From the NCBI RefSeq assembly GCF_007115095.1, contig NZ_SULH01000001.1, forward strand, positions 62,001 through 126,000: DNA of 64,000 bases, in the 5' to 3' direction. Made by a program: the position numbers and the translations under genes. The notes beneath the pieces are model-generated. The model was not told where the DNA came from and made no database searches. It saw only the letters and a program-made list of their open reading frames with translations. This document shows, in pieces, positions 32,758-42,404 of the stretch; position 1 is the stretch's first letter, and each line of letters begins with the position of its first letter. Source of the stretch: Levilactobacillus enshiensis (GTDB lineage: Bacteria; Bacillota; Bacilli; Lactobacillales; Lactobacillaceae).

Positions 32758-34188
32758 ATGGAAAACAATACAAATCATGGTTGGGTCAGCCGGACATCTT
32801 ATGCATTTGGAGCGTTCGGTCACGACCTGTTCAACCAAGTCATGAACAGTTACTTCATCATGTTTGTCACGAACCACTTATTTAATTCTTCAGATACGGC
32901 CTACAACAATAAAATGATTGGAATCATGACGACAATCATCTTCGTTCTCCGGGTCGCTGAATTGTTCATTGATCCTTTCATTGGGAATACGATTGATAAG
33001 ACCCAGACCCGGTGGGGAAAATTCAAACCTTGGGTCGTAGTGGGGACCATTGTTTCTGGTTTAGCCATGATGCTCTTATTCAGTGATATGTGGGGCCTGA
33101 CCAGTAAGCCAATGTATTACCTGTTTATCTTTACCTTTGTCTACATCGTTATGGATATCTTCTTTGCTTTCAAAGATATTGGTCTATGGTCCATGTTGCC
33201 AGCGTTGTCATTTGACTCACTGGAACGGGAAAAGACCGCGACGATTGCACGGGTTGGGTCCACGTTAGGTGGGACAATCGTAACCGTGACAATCATCCCA
33301 ATGATTTTAATGTTTTCAGCCACTAACGAGGGTGGTACTGGGGATAGCCGAGGGTGGTTCCTGTACGCCGTCATCGCCGCTATCATCGCACTTTTGGGAG
33401 CGGTTTCAATTGGGTTTGGGACCAAAGAAGTGAACTCTCGTTTGCGGGAAAATAAAGAAGAAACCGGATTTAAGAAGGTGCTGTGGATTCTGGTCCACAA
33501 CGATCAACTGCTATGGTTGGCGTTAGCGTACGTACTGTACGGGTCTGGGGTCTACCTGACCAACTCGCTCATGCTGTACTACTTCACCTACGTCTTGGGT
33601 GACGCCGCTAAATTCTCTATTTTGGGGATGCTGAACATGGGAATTGGCCTGCTGGCCGTTTCCCTGTTCCCAGCGTTGGCTAAAAAATTCAAACGGCGGA
33701 ATGTCTTCGTCATTTGTGTTGTGATTATTTTTATCGCAATCGGGATCTTCTCCTTTGCTGATAAGAACCTCTGGTTAGTTCTGTTGGCTGGTGCGCTGTT
33801 CAACTTGCCACAACCACTGGTCTTCTTGGTTGTTTTGATGACCTTTACCGATATCGTGGAATATGGACAATTGAAGTTGGGACACCGGGATGAGTCCTTG
33901 GTTCTGTCCATTCGGCCACTGATCGACAAATTGTCTGGAGCAATCGTGACTGGGATTACGGGGATGACGGCAGTGATGGCCGGGATGTCCGGTAATGCCA
34001 AGGTGAGTGCGATGACGGCTAGCAACGTTTGGACGTTGAAAGCTATCATGCTGGGCACACCGATCGTAACCGTGATTATCGGGACCATTATCTTCTTGAG
34101 TAAAGTTAAGATTACTGAAGAGAAACATGCGGAAATCGTTGCCGAGTTGGAAAAAACTTGGGGCAAGGATGACGTCGAAGACAAATAG
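32758..34188 (+). CDS. GPH family glycoside:cation symporter
   Basis: A 476-residue transporter with 12 helices, a homologue of the protein at 16168. It has SYAFGAFGHDLFNQV at the start, DPFIGNTIDKTQTRWGKFKPW after helix 2, and VEYGQLKLGHRDESLVLSIRPLIDK near the end. It would import the glycoside cleaved by the GH31 enzyme encoded just upstream. Start choice is uncertain: ATG 32743 sits two bases after AAGGGA, whereas ATG 32758 has GGGG at a normal distance. Confidence 0.9.
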   Translation: MENNTNHGWVSRTSYAFGAFGHDLFNQVMNSYFIMFVTNHLFNSSDTAYNNKMIGIMTTIIFVLRVAELFIDPFIGNTIDKTQTRWGKFKPWVVVGTIVSGLAMMLLFSDMWGLTSKPMYYLFIFTFVYIVMDIFFAFKDIGLWSMLPALSFDSLEREKTATIARVGSTLGGTIVTVTIIPMILMFSATNEGGTGDSRGWFLYAVIAAIIALLGAVSIGFGTKEVNSRLRENKEETGFKKVLWILVHNDQLLWLALAYVLYGSGVYLTNSLMLYYFTYVLGDAAKFSILGMLNMGIGLLAVSLFPALAKKFKRRNVFVICVVIIFIAIGIFSFADKNLWLVLLAGALFNLPQPLVFLVVLMTFTDIVEYGQLKLGHRDESLVLSIRPLIDKLSGAIVTGITGMTAVMAGMSGNAKVSAMTASNVWTLKAIMLGTPIVTVIIGTIIFLSKVKITEEKHAEIVAELEKTWGKDDVEDK

Positions 34189-34199
34189 GTCAACTAAAT

Positions 34200-34243
34200 A
34201 GCGGACGCCGTCGAACTTAAGTGGTTTGGCGGCGTCCGTTTTT
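34200..34243 (+). terminator. Terminator of the GH31-GPH operon
   Basis: GCGGACGCCG and CGGCGTCCGT around a 19-base loop, followed by a T run. Confidence 0.9.
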
Positions 34244-34312
34244 AATTATCTCAGTCGTGGTGAGAACTGAAGGGTGAAAATGGGATTGTGGTGATCAAAG
34301 TAAAGATAGGTT

Positions 34313-34900
34313 TTATTGCTGCATGGCTGCACGCGAATGCGACTCGGATACTAGTGGTGCGTGACGGATGTTCAGCTTGATTCGGCAGAGCAGTTCAGGC
34401 ATAAATGAATGTAGATCATGTCCGAGTTCCGCTGCTGGTTGTTGCATACCGGTTAAGGCCCAATGACGCGTATAGGTAACGAACCCATCGACATAGAAAG
34501 CAAGGGCTTTTTGTTCGTCAGAAGTGAGCGCTGGGTGAGTGCTGTGGATTGCGATGGCATTGGAGAATTCACGCAGTAGTTCGCCGTGAAAGAATTCGGT
34601 GAAGGAATTTTGACCGGCATCCTGAAAGGTCATTTTGTAGAATGCTTGGTGGGCCTTGAGATAGGTCAAGGATTTGGTAAAGATTCCCTCCCAAGTATAT
34701 TCATGGCAGTCCTTAAAAATCTCAATCATCGCTTCTTGATAATAATTATTAATGACATCATATTTATCAGCAAAGTATTTGTAGAAGGAACCGCGGCTGA
34801 CACTGGCAGTTTGGAGAATGTCGTTGACCGTAATGCTTTTGATTTCTTGGTGCTGACCAAGCGTGTAGACGGCGTTAAAAAGCTGTTGTCGAATATCCAT
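34313..34900 (-). CDS. TetR family regulator (DhaS/AcrR-like)
   Basis: A 195-residue regulator. The DNA-binding region is QQLFNAVYTLGQHQEIKSITVNDILQTASVSRGSFYKYFADKYDVINNYY; the C-terminal helical domain (TetR_C_8-like) follows. It is divergent from the Old Yellow Enzyme gene and probably controls it. In the shared interval, TTGTT/AACAA (34933-34950) and CTTACTT/AAGTAAG (34967-34973, 35002-35008) are candidate operators. The start at ATG 34900 fits an AGTAGG ribosome site. Confidence 0.88.
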   Translation of the reverse strand: MDIRQQLFNAVYTLGQHQEIKSITVNDILQTASVSRGSFYKYFADKYDVINNYYQEAMIEIFKDCHEYTWEGIFTKSLTYLKAHQAFYKMTFQDAGQNSFTEFFHGELLREFSNAIAIHSTHPALTSDEQKALAFYVDGFVTYTRHWALTGMQQPAAELGHDLHSFMPELLCRIKLNIRHAPLVSESHSRAAMQQ

Positions 34901-35073
34901 TTTTTTCACCTACTTTAGACAGAATATGGGCTTTGTTTAGTAATGAACAAAAAGTACAAAATGTCTCTTACTTATCATAAGCGCTTCTGGTACATTGGAC
35001 AAGTAAGCGTTACCCAGCCGGTTCAGACTGGTTAGAAATGAGTCGGGTAAATGAAGTATAGGAGGCTTTTGTG

Positions 35074-36246
35074 ATGAGCTATCAATTTTTGCAAGCTAAG
35101 ACGTTAAAATCTGGTGTACGGGTTAAAAACCGGGTCGTTTTACCACCAATGACGGAATGCATGGGACTGGAAAACGGTGAAATTTCGCGTGAAGAGTTAC
35201 GTTATGCGGCTATTCATACTGGTGGTGTGGGATTGTTCATTACGCCAGTTGCTTATGTAAATTCCCGGGGAAAAGGCTTTGAAGGGCAACTGTCAGCTGC
35301 AGAGGATCGGTTTATTCCTGGTCTAACCAAGTTGGCACGGGCTATCCAGCAGAACGGAACGAAAGCCATCTTGCAGATCTTTAGTGCTGGCCGGATGTCA
35401 ACGTCGGCAATCTTACGGGGCCAACAGACCGTTTCCGCAAGTGCCGTTGCGGCGCCACGTCCCGGTGCTGAGACACCAGTTGCCTTAACGGATGCCGAAA
35501 TTGAGCAAACCATTACCGACTTTGGTGAAGCCACCCGCCGCGCCATTGCTGCGGGGTTTGATGGCGTTGAAATTCATGGCGCCAACACGTATCTGATTCA
35601 GCAGTTTTTCTCTCCACACAGCAACCGACGTACGGATCGGTGGGGCGGTTCCGTTGAAAAGCGGATGGCGTTTCCCCTGCGAATCGTGGCTGAAGTGCAA
35701 CGGGTCGTTCAGGAGAATAGTCACCGGCCATTTGCTGTTGGCTATCGGTTCTCGCCGGAGGAAATAGAGAAACCAGGAATTACCATGGCGGATACCCTAA
35801 AGCTTGTTGCGAAGTTAGATACACTTGGTTTGGACTATCTACATGTTTCGATGGGCAATGTTTGGCGGACATCGTTGCGTGATCAGGATGATCAGGAACC
35901 CCTAATCAAGAAGATTCAACGGGCGGTTTCCCAAACACCGCTGATTTCTGTGGGGAGTGTTGCGACGCCAGCGGATGCTGAACGGGTCATGACGGCTGGC
36001 ATTGACTTTGTGGCAATCGGGCGTGAAAGTATTCGTGAACCACAATGGGTCGAGAAGGTTGAAGCGGGTGCTGAAGACAGTATTCGTTACACGTTGCCAC
36101 TGACCGACTTAGATGAGTTAGGCATTGCATCACCGTATTTCGAATTTTTGGCTGGCATGGATGCTGGTGGGGCGCACATTGGCTTTGTGCCCGCGTTAAA
36201 TCAGCCCACGATGGCGGCTGCGGAAGATCCCGTCTTTAAAAAGTAA
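35074..36246 (+). CDS. NADH-dependent flavin oxidoreductase (Old Yellow Enzyme family)
   Basis: A 390-residue FMN-dependent ene-reductase type protein. It begins with a barrel strand, KNRVVLPPMTECMG, then LQIFSAGRMS, FDGVEIHGANTYLIQQFFSPHSNRRTDRWGGS (the typical OYE block with catalytic His/Asn region), YLHVSMGN, and ISVGSVATPADAE. Members reduce activated C=C bonds of enals, enones or quinones. ATG 35074 follows GGAGG by eight bases; GTG 35071 is also possible. It neighbours a nitroreductase and an NmrA-like protein, suggesting an electrophile or quinone stress cluster. Confidence 0.9.
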   Translation: MSYQFLQAKTLKSGVRVKNRVVLPPMTECMGLENGEISREELRYAAIHTGGVGLFITPVAYVNSRGKGFEGQLSAAEDRFIPGLTKLARAIQQNGTKAILQIFSAGRMSTSAILRGQQTVSASAVAAPRPGAETPVALTDAEIEQTITDFGEATRRAIAAGFDGVEIHGANTYLIQQFFSPHSNRRTDRWGGSVEKRMAFPLRIVAEVQRVVQENSHRPFAVGYRFSPEEIEKPGITMADTLKLVAKLDTLGLDYLHVSMGNVWRTSLRDQDDQEPLIKKIQRAVSQTPLISVGSVATPADAERVMTAGIDFVAIGRESIREPQWVEKVEAGAEDSIRYTLPLTDLDELGIASPYFEFLAGMDAGGAHIGFVPALNQPTMAAAEDPVFKK

Positions 36247-36257
36247 ATATCATGGAA

Positions 36258-36307
36258 AAAATAAACGAACGTTTCCGAACCTAAAGGGTGGGGGAGCGTC
36301 CGTTTTT
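36258..36307 (+). terminator. Weak terminator after the OYE gene
   Basis: AAACGAACGTTTCC and GGGAGCGTCCGTTTTT pair imperfectly; a T run follows. Confidence 0.6.
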
Positions 36308-36309
36308 GA

Positions 36310-36624
36310 TTAGCGACTAAGTTCGTATGTTAAGGTCTCGTTACCCCAGTGCTCGAGGGATAATAAGATGTTGTGCAACATGTAGCCACTATCTGTGAGG
36401 CGATAGCTGTAGTCGTCGTTTGCTATCGTTTCAATTAGTCTTAAATCTGTGAGTTGTTTGAGTTGCAACAGAAGATTAAAGGTAGAGATACCACGAACGG
36501 TGCGGCGAAGTGCCATAAAATCTGTAGGCTGGGGGCCTAGTTGATATAAGATCAAGGAGTACCAACGTTGATTCAGTACCTCGACGCCGAGTTCACTACC
36601 AAGATTAAGTTGTGTTAATGCCAT
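36310..36624 (-). CDS. HxlR family winged-helix regulator
   Basis: A 104-residue protein with the HxlR layout: ELGVEVLNQRWYSLILYQLG, FMALRRTVRGISTFNLLLQLKQLTDLRLIETIANDDYSYRLTDSG and a C-terminal dimer helix. The usual Cys of HxlR-type redox sensors is absent. ATG 36624 has AAAGGC eight bases upstream; earlier in-frame starts extend into the intergenic region. It is 64 bases downstream of the PucR gene, on the same strand, perhaps co-transcribed. Confidence 0.82.
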   Translation of the reverse strand: MALTQLNLGSELGVEVLNQRWYSLILYQLGPQPTDFMALRRTVRGISTFNLLLQLKQLTDLRLIETIANDDYSYRLTDSGYMLHNILLSLEHWGNETLTYELSR

Positions 36625-36688
36625 GGTTACAGAGCCTTTCTTTATTTTCATGATTAGGAGAATACGCAGTACTGACTGCAATTAAGGA

Positions 36689-37765
36689 CTATTGAAGCCG
36701 AAGATAGTTAAATAGTCGGTAGCTCAGCCGAACGCCAAAAGTTTTGTCGGGATTACTGAAGTCAATTTCAATCAGCCCTTGAATTTTACTGAGTCGTTTG
36801 GAGAGACTATTGCGGTGCAAGTGAAGCTGTTCAGCAGTTGTACTGATGCGACAATCATTTTCTAAGAACTCGTGGAGGGTGATGAAAAGCTCCGTGTGAT
36901 GGTCATCATCATACTGTTTTAAAAAGAGAAGCTGCGCGCACATCGTATTTTTTAACAGTGGAGAATTCTTAACTTGGGATAGGATGATATAGATGTTGTA
37001 TTTTTGAGTGAGATTGACGACCGTCAAAGTGCGTAACCGATGTGCCAGGTGATTGGCTTGCTGGCAGATTTGTAAAAATTCTGGTGTCTTGAGGACATCT
37101 TGGTAAGCCTCTGAAATGAAGAAATAGTGGTCAAATTCTCGCCCCAGACGTTCTAGTTGTGGACGTAGTTGTGGAATATCAGCTTCGTTCAATAGGAAAA
37201 TCAACCCCTGCTTTGAGTCTTCAGTTAAGGGAAGTGGTGCAATTAAGTTGCGAAGGGTCGCAATAAATTCGGTCTGATTTGTCGCTTTAGCCGTGGCGGT
37301 TACGCAGACAATCCGGCCGCGAACGACGTTACGTAGCAAACTAACGTCCGTTGTTGCGGGGTGTGACAACAACGTTGCTAAGACATTGTTGACCTCTCCC
37401 TGATTGGGATTCAGTGCATAGCGGTCAATGAACCGATTGAGAACTTGCAGAGCCAATTGAACTTGGCCGAGAGTCAATGGATAGATTTTAGACTGTGACG
37501 CGAAGAAGTACCATTTGGTGAGTGCTAAGGGGTTGACGACGCTACGAATAAATTCTTGTTGACCTTGACGATAGATGTCTGTATTAGTTGTGGGGACTAA
37601 CCAGTCGGTGGGAACCTGAGCCAACGATGACCGTCCCTGACTCACAATGTGACCGTGTTGGTCGACAACTAAAACGGTCTGGTCTAAGTAGTCAGCGAGT
37701 AAGGCGGTTACTTGATCAAACGTCGTACATTCAATGGCCCGTAGCAAAAGTGTTTCGTTCTTCAT
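36689..37765 (-). CDS. PucR/CdaR-type transcriptional regulator
   Basis: A 358-residue regulator with a C-terminal PucR helix-turn-helix (FLENDCRISTTAEQLHLHRNSLSKRLSKIQGLIEIDFSNPDKTFGVRLSYRLF). The N-terminal region (about residues 1-110) is a PAS/GAF-like sensory domain (VLVVDQHGHIVSQG). AAGGAGG precedes the ATG. It is divergent from the nitroreductase gene and probably activates or represses it. Ligand unknown. Confidence 0.85.
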   Translation of the reverse strand: MKNETLLLRAIECTTFDQVTALLADYLDQTVLVVDQHGHIVSQGRSSLAQVPTDWLVPTTNTDIYRQGQQEFIRSVVNPLALTKWYFFASQSKIYPLTLGQVQLALQVLNRFIDRYALNPNQGEVNNVLATLLSHPATTDVSLLRNVVRGRIVCVTATAKATNQTEFIATLRNLIAPLPLTEDSKQGLIFLLNEADIPQLRPQLERLGREFDHYFFISEAYQDVLKTPEFLQICQQANHLAHRLRTLTVVNLTQKYNIYIILSQVKNSPLLKNTMCAQLLFLKQYDDDHHTELFITLHEFLENDCRISTTAEQLHLHRNSLSKRLSKIQGLIEIDFSNPDKTFGVRLSYRLFNYLRLQ

Positions 37766-37918
37766 GAGTATCCTCCTTGGTGTTCATTATGCACACTTCG
37801 AATCTAGATGAGTGGTGATTTTTCACCTTGTAGCTAACGTGTTGGCGGTGTTAAAGTAACACCATGTTGAAAAATAGCTTAGCATTTGTAGGGCAGGCTG
37901 TCTACCAGGAGGGATAAA

Positions 37919-38575
37919 ATGGAATTTGATAAATTAGTTCATGTACGACATTCATCACGAGACTTTAGTGATCGTCCGGTTTCAGCAGCGACTTTGACGG
38001 CAATCGTGATGGACGCCAAACAAGCCCCATCGTGGGCTAATGCACAGCCTTGGCAGGTCATCATTGCGACTGGACAAACGTTAGCAACGATTAAACAGCA
38101 GCACCGGTTGCGTAGTCGTCAAGGCTTGCCTGGTAACGCTGATCTTACGGTAGCACATCGTACAGAATGGTCGGATACAGCACGACAAAACATGGCAATT
38201 TGGAATAGTGAACTAGGTCAATTTTTGCAGCAAACGGTAGCCGGACCGGCCGGATATGGCCGCACGCAAGATAATTTATTTAATGCGGCTGCTCTGGTCT
38301 ATTTAGTTCTGCCGCGTCCCATTAATCAGTGGGCAGTATTTGATCTTGGGGCGTTTGCGCAAACCTTAATGCTGAGCGCGGCTAATCGTGGTGTTCAGTC
38401 AATCCCAGCTTACGAGATTGTTCGTTATCCAGATAATCTACGAAGCTTGCTACAAGTTGATGATGATCAGCGATTTGTGATGGGGATTGCATTGGGATAT
38501 GAAAATGACAATCCTATCAACAAATTTGGCTCATCGCGGGCCAGCAATCAACAATTTTTAACTTTAAAGGATTAG
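37919..38575 (+). CDS. Nitroreductase family protein
   Basis: A 218-residue FMN-dependent oxidoreductase with the N-terminal VHVRHSSRDFSDRPVS, the PSWANAQPWQVIIATG cofactor segment, and the C-terminal ALGYENDNPINKFGSSR. Members reduce nitroaromatics, quinones or enones with NAD(P)H. GGAGGG precedes the ATG. The next gene starts eight bases after the stop, so the two are co-transcribed. Confidence 0.9.
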   Translation: MEFDKLVHVRHSSRDFSDRPVSAATLTAIVMDAKQAPSWANAQPWQVIIATGQTLATIKQQHRLRSRQGLPGNADLTVAHRTEWSDTARQNMAIWNSELGQFLQQTVAGPAGYGRTQDNLFNAAALVYLVLPRPINQWAVFDLGAFAQTLMLSAANRGVQSIPAYEIVRYPDNLRSLLQVDDDQRFVMGIALGYENDNPINKFGSSRASNQQFLTLKD

Positions 38576-38582
38576 GTGGGAT

Positions 38583-39209
38583 ATGAAAATGAAAATTTTA
38601 ATTGTGGGTGGTACCGGTCGAATTGGAACCTTGCTGGCAAAGCAGTTAAGCGCACGGGGACATACAGTCATCAGCGCATCTCGACAGGTGGTAAATACAA
38701 CGACAACGATGACGCTGGATCTGCATGCAGCACCTGAGAAACTAGCCCCGCAGCTAAAAGGAATGGACTTAATCTACTTTGTAGCGGGATCACGAGGCAA
38801 TGATCTTTTGCAAACGGACTTAAACGGCGCGGTTAATATCATGAAGGCCGCCGAGTTAAGTGGCGTCCAGCGTTACATTCAATTGAGTTCGGCGTTTGCA
38901 TTGCAGCCAGAGCATTGGCATGAAGGCTATTTGGCTGGAATCACGGACTATAATATTGCTAAATACTTTGCCGATAAGTGGTTGATGACACAGACGAATC
39001 TCGCTTATACGATCCTACAGCCGGGTGTACTGACTGAAAAACCGGCGACTGGGAAAGTGACTTTTGACGTGACGAAGCCAGGTGAAAATTCCTTGGCTGA
39101 TGTTGCAGGTGTACTGGCTAAATTGGCGACGGCAACAAATACGATTGGAAAAGTAATTATGATGGGGAGTGGTCAACAGGCAATTTCACGGGCTGTGGCT
39201 AACGTTTAG
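38583..39209 (+). CDS. NAD(P)-binding NmrA/SDR-a5-like protein
   Basis: A 208-residue atypical SDR. KILIVGGTGRIGTLLAKQLSARGH is the nucleotide-binding motif, followed by LIYFVAGSRG and IQLSSAFALQPEHW, and YNIAKYFADKWL supplies the Tyr-x-x-x-Lys. Proteins of this kind reduce or sense NAD(P)H-linked substrates. ATG 38583 or 38589 are both possible after AGGTGGG. Co-transcribed with the nitroreductase gene. Confidence 0.85.
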   Translation: MKMKILIVGGTGRIGTLLAKQLSARGHTVISASRQVVNTTTTMTLDLHAAPEKLAPQLKGMDLIYFVAGSRGNDLLQTDLNGAVNIMKAAELSGVQRYIQLSSAFALQPEHWHEGYLAGITDYNIAKYFADKWLMTQTNLAYTILQPGVLTEKPATGKVTFDVTKPGENSLADVAGVLAKLATATNTIGKVIMMGSGQQAISRAVANV

Positions 39210-39224
39210 TTGAGATACAATTTA

Positions 39225-39259
39225 TGGTTCCAACCATTTAATGGTCGGAACTGTTTTTT
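39225..39259 (+). terminator. Terminator after the NmrA-like gene
   Basis: GGTTCCAACCATT and AATGGTCGGAAC, then TTTTTT. Confidence 0.9.
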
Positions 39260-39272
39260 GATCCAAAATAAC

Positions 39273-39286
39273 TGTAAGCGGTACCG
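39273..39286 (+). promoter_or_regulatory. Probable cre site before the alpha-galactosidase gene
   Basis: TGTAAGCGGTACCG matches the cre consensus at 12 of 14 positions and lies about 50 bases before the start codon, next to a possible -10 (TACGAT). Confidence 0.5.
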
Positions 39287-39335
39287 AGATATGCTACGAT
39301 GAGAGCAGAAGTCAACTTTGAAGGGAGCAACGAAC

Positions 39336-41555
39336 ATGCCAATTTTAGTTCAGCATCACCAATTTCATCTGCAGACGGACCATACCAGTTATATTCTTCA
39401 GGTCATGGAGAATGGCGAGCTAGGTCAGTTGTACTATGGGCGACGGATTCATGATCGGACTAGCTATCCTGACCTGACCGCTAGAGAAGAGCACGGGGCC
39501 ATTCCAGCGTGGCGACTCAACCGGCCAGACTTTCAACCGGAAACGTTAAAACAGGAGTTTGCCAGTTTAGGTAAGGGGGATTATCGTGATCCGGCTTTTC
39601 AAATTACCTCACCAGATGGCAGTCGCATCTCGGAATTTCATTACGTTGCCTATCAGCTCGAAACTGGGAAACAGCGATTAGCCGGTCTACCGTCGACTTT
39701 TGCCACGGACGATGACGTTCAGACCCTGACCCTGATGTTGAATGATACCGTTTCACAGCTAACGTTAGCGTTGCAGTACACAGTCTTTCCCCATCAGGAT
39801 GTCATTGTGCGTAGCGCCAGCTTCACAAATACTGGCCAGCAAACACTGATGCTGAATCGGGCCATGAGTAGTCAGTTGGATCTGCCGGATGCCAATTATG
39901 ATTTCATGCAATTCTCCGGAAGTTGGGCACGTGAACGCCATCTGGTTCGTTCGCCGTTACATAGTGGGACGCAGCGTATTGGTAGCCTCCGGGGGGCTTC
40001 CAGTCACCAGCAAAATCCAGCAATGATTTTAGCACGGTCGACGACGGATGAGGACCACGGATCTGCGTTTGGGTTCAACCTGATTTATTCAGGAAACTTT
40101 TTGGATCAGGTCGAGGTCGATGCTTTCGGGACGGCCCGAATCTTAATCGGCATCAATCCAGAGGAATTCGGCTGGCAATTGACACCGGGTGAGCAGTTTC
40201 AGACGCCAGAAGCAGTGCTCAGCTATACGGATGCTGGTCTGAACCAGTTGAGCCAGCAAATGGGTGAATTTTATCAGCGCCATCTGGTCAATCCGCACTT
40301 CGCGCAGGCACCGCGACCGGTCCTAATCAATAATTGGGAAGGCACTTATTTTAATTTTGATGAGGCGAAACTCACGGCGATTGCCAGTGACGCTAAGAAA
40401 TTGGGCATCGAAATGTTTGTCCTGGATGATGGCTGGTTCGGTCACCGTGACGATGACACAACGTCGTTAGGGGATTGGGATGTTTACGCGCAAAAATTGC
40501 CTAACGGGATTGCGCACTTAGCCGCCAAAATTCATGGTATGGCGTTGAAATTTGGTCTGTGGTTCGAACCAGAAATGATTTCAATCGATAGCGACCTGTA
40601 CCGCGCCCATCCAGAGTGGACGGTGAAGACGCCCCACCGGGAAATGACGCCAGGGCGCAACCAATTTGTCATTGATATGGCCAATCCAGCAGTGGTTGAC
40701 TACTTGTATGGTAAGATCAGTCGGTTGATTGAAGATGCCCACCTAGACTATATCAAGTGGGATATGAATCGAAACATCACGGAGGCTTACAGTCCAACCC
40801 TGCCAGCCAGTCAGCAGTTAGAGTTTGCTCATCGCTACATGTTGGGTGTTTATCAGCTGTATGGCCGGTTGACCACGGATTATCCGGATGTCTTGTTTGA
40901 GTCCTGTGCTTCCGGTGGCGGGCGCTTTGATTTGGGGATGATGGCGTACGCGCCACAAGCCTGGACCAGTGACGACACGGATGCGGTGGAACGGCTGAAG
41001 ATTCAATTTGGCACGTCGTATGGCTACCCACAAACGATGATGGGTGCACACGTATCGGCTGTGCCGAATGATCAGACGGGACGAATCACGCCGATTGAAA
41101 CGCGGGCGGCCGTGGCGTACTTTGGTGACCTTGGCTATGAACTGGACGTGACGAAATGTTCGACGGCGGAGAAGGCGGCCATTAAGACACAGGTTGCGTT
41201 CTACAAGGCCCATCGTGAGCTGTTCCAGCAAGGAAAATTTTACCGGTTGGACAGCCCATTTGCGGGTGACGGTAACGTTGGTAGTTGGCAGGTCGTCAGC
41301 GCGGATGGTCAGCACGCGATTGCGGCTCGTTATCAAGTGCTGAATCATCCTAACCCAGCCTACAATCGCCTGTATTTGCGTGGCCTACAAGCGGATCAAC
41401 GCTACCGCATCGCGGGCAACGACCACGTTTACTACGGGGACGAGTTGATGAACGCGGGTGTGTTCATCCCGCACCTGCAAGACAGCACGGAAGGCATCGA
41501 GGAGTCATTTGATTTTAGTGCCCGTTTGCTGGTAATCGATGCGGTTGAGAAGTAA
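39336..41555 (+). CDS. aga: Alpha-galactosidase, glycoside hydrolase family 36
   Basis: A 739-residue cytoplasmic enzyme that removes terminal alpha-galactose from raffinose-family sugars and melibiose. An N-terminal beta domain is followed by the barrel: LINNWEGTYFNFDE, MFVLDDGWFG, LKFGLWFEPEM, LDYIKWDMNR (nucleophile Asp), FESCASGGGRFD, and SDDTDAVER (acid/base Asp). All are standard GH36 blocks. ATG 39336 has AAGGGAG eight bases upstream; the frame is open earlier. It stands alone, without a transporter or regulator gene beside it. Confidence 0.94.
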   Translation: MPILVQHHQFHLQTDHTSYILQVMENGELGQLYYGRRIHDRTSYPDLTAREEHGAIPAWRLNRPDFQPETLKQEFASLGKGDYRDPAFQITSPDGSRISEFHYVAYQLETGKQRLAGLPSTFATDDDVQTLTLMLNDTVSQLTLALQYTVFPHQDVIVRSASFTNTGQQTLMLNRAMSSQLDLPDANYDFMQFSGSWARERHLVRSPLHSGTQRIGSLRGASSHQQNPAMILARSTTDEDHGSAFGFNLIYSGNFLDQVEVDAFGTARILIGINPEEFGWQLTPGEQFQTPEAVLSYTDAGLNQLSQQMGEFYQRHLVNPHFAQAPRPVLINNWEGTYFNFDEAKLTAIASDAKKLGIEMFVLDDGWFGHRDDDTTSLGDWDVYAQKLPNGIAHLAAKIHGMALKFGLWFEPEMISIDSDLYRAHPEWTVKTPHREMTPGRNQFVIDMANPAVVDYLYGKISRLIEDAHLDYIKWDMNRNITEAYSPTLPASQQLEFAHRYMLGVYQLYGRLTTDYPDVLFESCASGGGRFDLGMMAYAPQAWTSDDTDAVERLKIQFGTSYGYPQTMMGAHVSAVPNDQTGRITPIETRAAVAYFGDLGYELDVTKCSTAEKAAIKTQVAFYKAHRELFQQGKFYRLDSPFAGDGNVGSWQVVSADGQHAIAARYQVLNHPNPAYNRLYLRGLQADQRYRIAGNDHVYYGDELMNAGVFIPHLQDSTEGIEESFDFSARLLVIDAVEK

Positions 41556-41567
41556 AAAATGAACAGC

Positions 41568-41613
41568 AAAGGGGCGATTGCGTTGCGGCGTGGTCGCCCC
41601 TTTAGCGTATAAT
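41568..41613 (+). promoter_or_regulatory. Terminator hairpin followed by the pcp promoter
   Basis: AAAGGGGCGA (41568-41577) and TCGCCCCTTT (41594-41603) form a terminator for the galactosidase gene. TATAAT (41608-41613) directly after it is the -10 of the next gene; a TTGCGG inside the hairpin loop (spacer 19) may act as the -35. Confidence 0.7.
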
Positions 41614-41643
41614 AGGGCTAATAATTGCTCGGAGGTGGCGGCA

Positions 41644-42255
41644 GTGAAAGTCTTAGTGACGGGATTTGACCCGTTTGGCGGGGAAACGATGAACCCGGCG
41701 ATTGAAGCGGTGAACCAGTTGCCAGCGACAATTGCGGGGGCGACGATTGTAAAATTAGAGATTCCAACTGTATTCAATCGGTGTGCGACGGTTGTACGGG
41801 AAGCGATTGTACGTGAGCGACCAGCCGTGGTTTTGAGCATTGGTCAAGCGGGTGGACGTGCGGCGTTGACACCGGAACTGGTCGCCATTAATTTAAGCGA
41901 TGGTCGAATTCCGGATAACGCCGGCCAACAACCGGTCGATCAGCCGATTCAGACTGATGGGGCGACAGCGTACTTCACGCAACTCCCAGTTAAGGCCATG
42001 GTTGCAGCGATTCGGGCGGCTGGTCTGCCAAGCACTTTGTCGACGACGGCGGGGACCTACGTTTGCAATCATCTCATGTATCAGGTCCAGTACTTGCGGT
42101 CGACTGAGTTTCCGGAGTTGCGGGCGGGTTTCATGCACATTCCATTTTTACCGAGTCAGGTGACTGACCGGCCCAATACGCCGTCGCTCGCGTTGGCGGA
42201 TGACGTACGGGGAATCACAGCGGCGATTACGGCCATTGTGCAGCAAACAGAGTGA
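41644..42255 (+). CDS. pcp: Pyrrolidone-carboxyl peptidase
   Basis: A 203-residue cytoplasmic cysteine peptidase that removes N-terminal pyroglutamate. It starts [17 protein letters not shown], contains [19 protein letters not shown] with the catalytic Glu, [10 protein letters not shown] with the catalytic Cys, and [11 protein letters not shown] with the catalytic His. GTG 41644 has GGAGGTG upstream. Single gene between terminators. Confidence 0.95.
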   Translation: MKVLVTGFDPFGGETMNPAIEAVNQLPATIAGATIVKLEIPTVFNRCATVVREAIVRERPAVVLSIGQAGGRAALTPELVAINLSDGRIPDNAGQQPVDQPIQTDGATAYFTQLPVKAMVAAIRAAGLPSTLSTTAGTYVCNHLMYQVQYLRSTEFPELRAGFMHIPFLPSQVTDRPNTPSLALADDVRGITAAITAIVQQTE

Positions 42256-42258
42256 GCT

Positions 42259-42292
42259 AGGAACGCTTTTCCGAGAAGGGGGAGCGTTTTTT
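42259..42292 (+). terminator. Terminator after pcp
   Basis: AACGCTTTTCC and GGGGGAGCGTT, then TTTTTT; two weak pairs. Confidence 0.8.
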
Positions 42293-42404
42293 TACGGGTC
42301 GGTAGTCAAAAATAGATGAGTTGCCGGGACATTTTGCGTATTGGTACCGTCGTTTACTGAAGTGTTCTATAATTATTTACATAAGTGAGATAGGAGGAAT
42401 TATC

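Noticed and set aside
33588-34193. 201-codon minus-strand frame opposite the second GPH symporter gene
   Set aside because: It is an antisense shadow of a conserved transporter gene; the long open frame results from codon composition.
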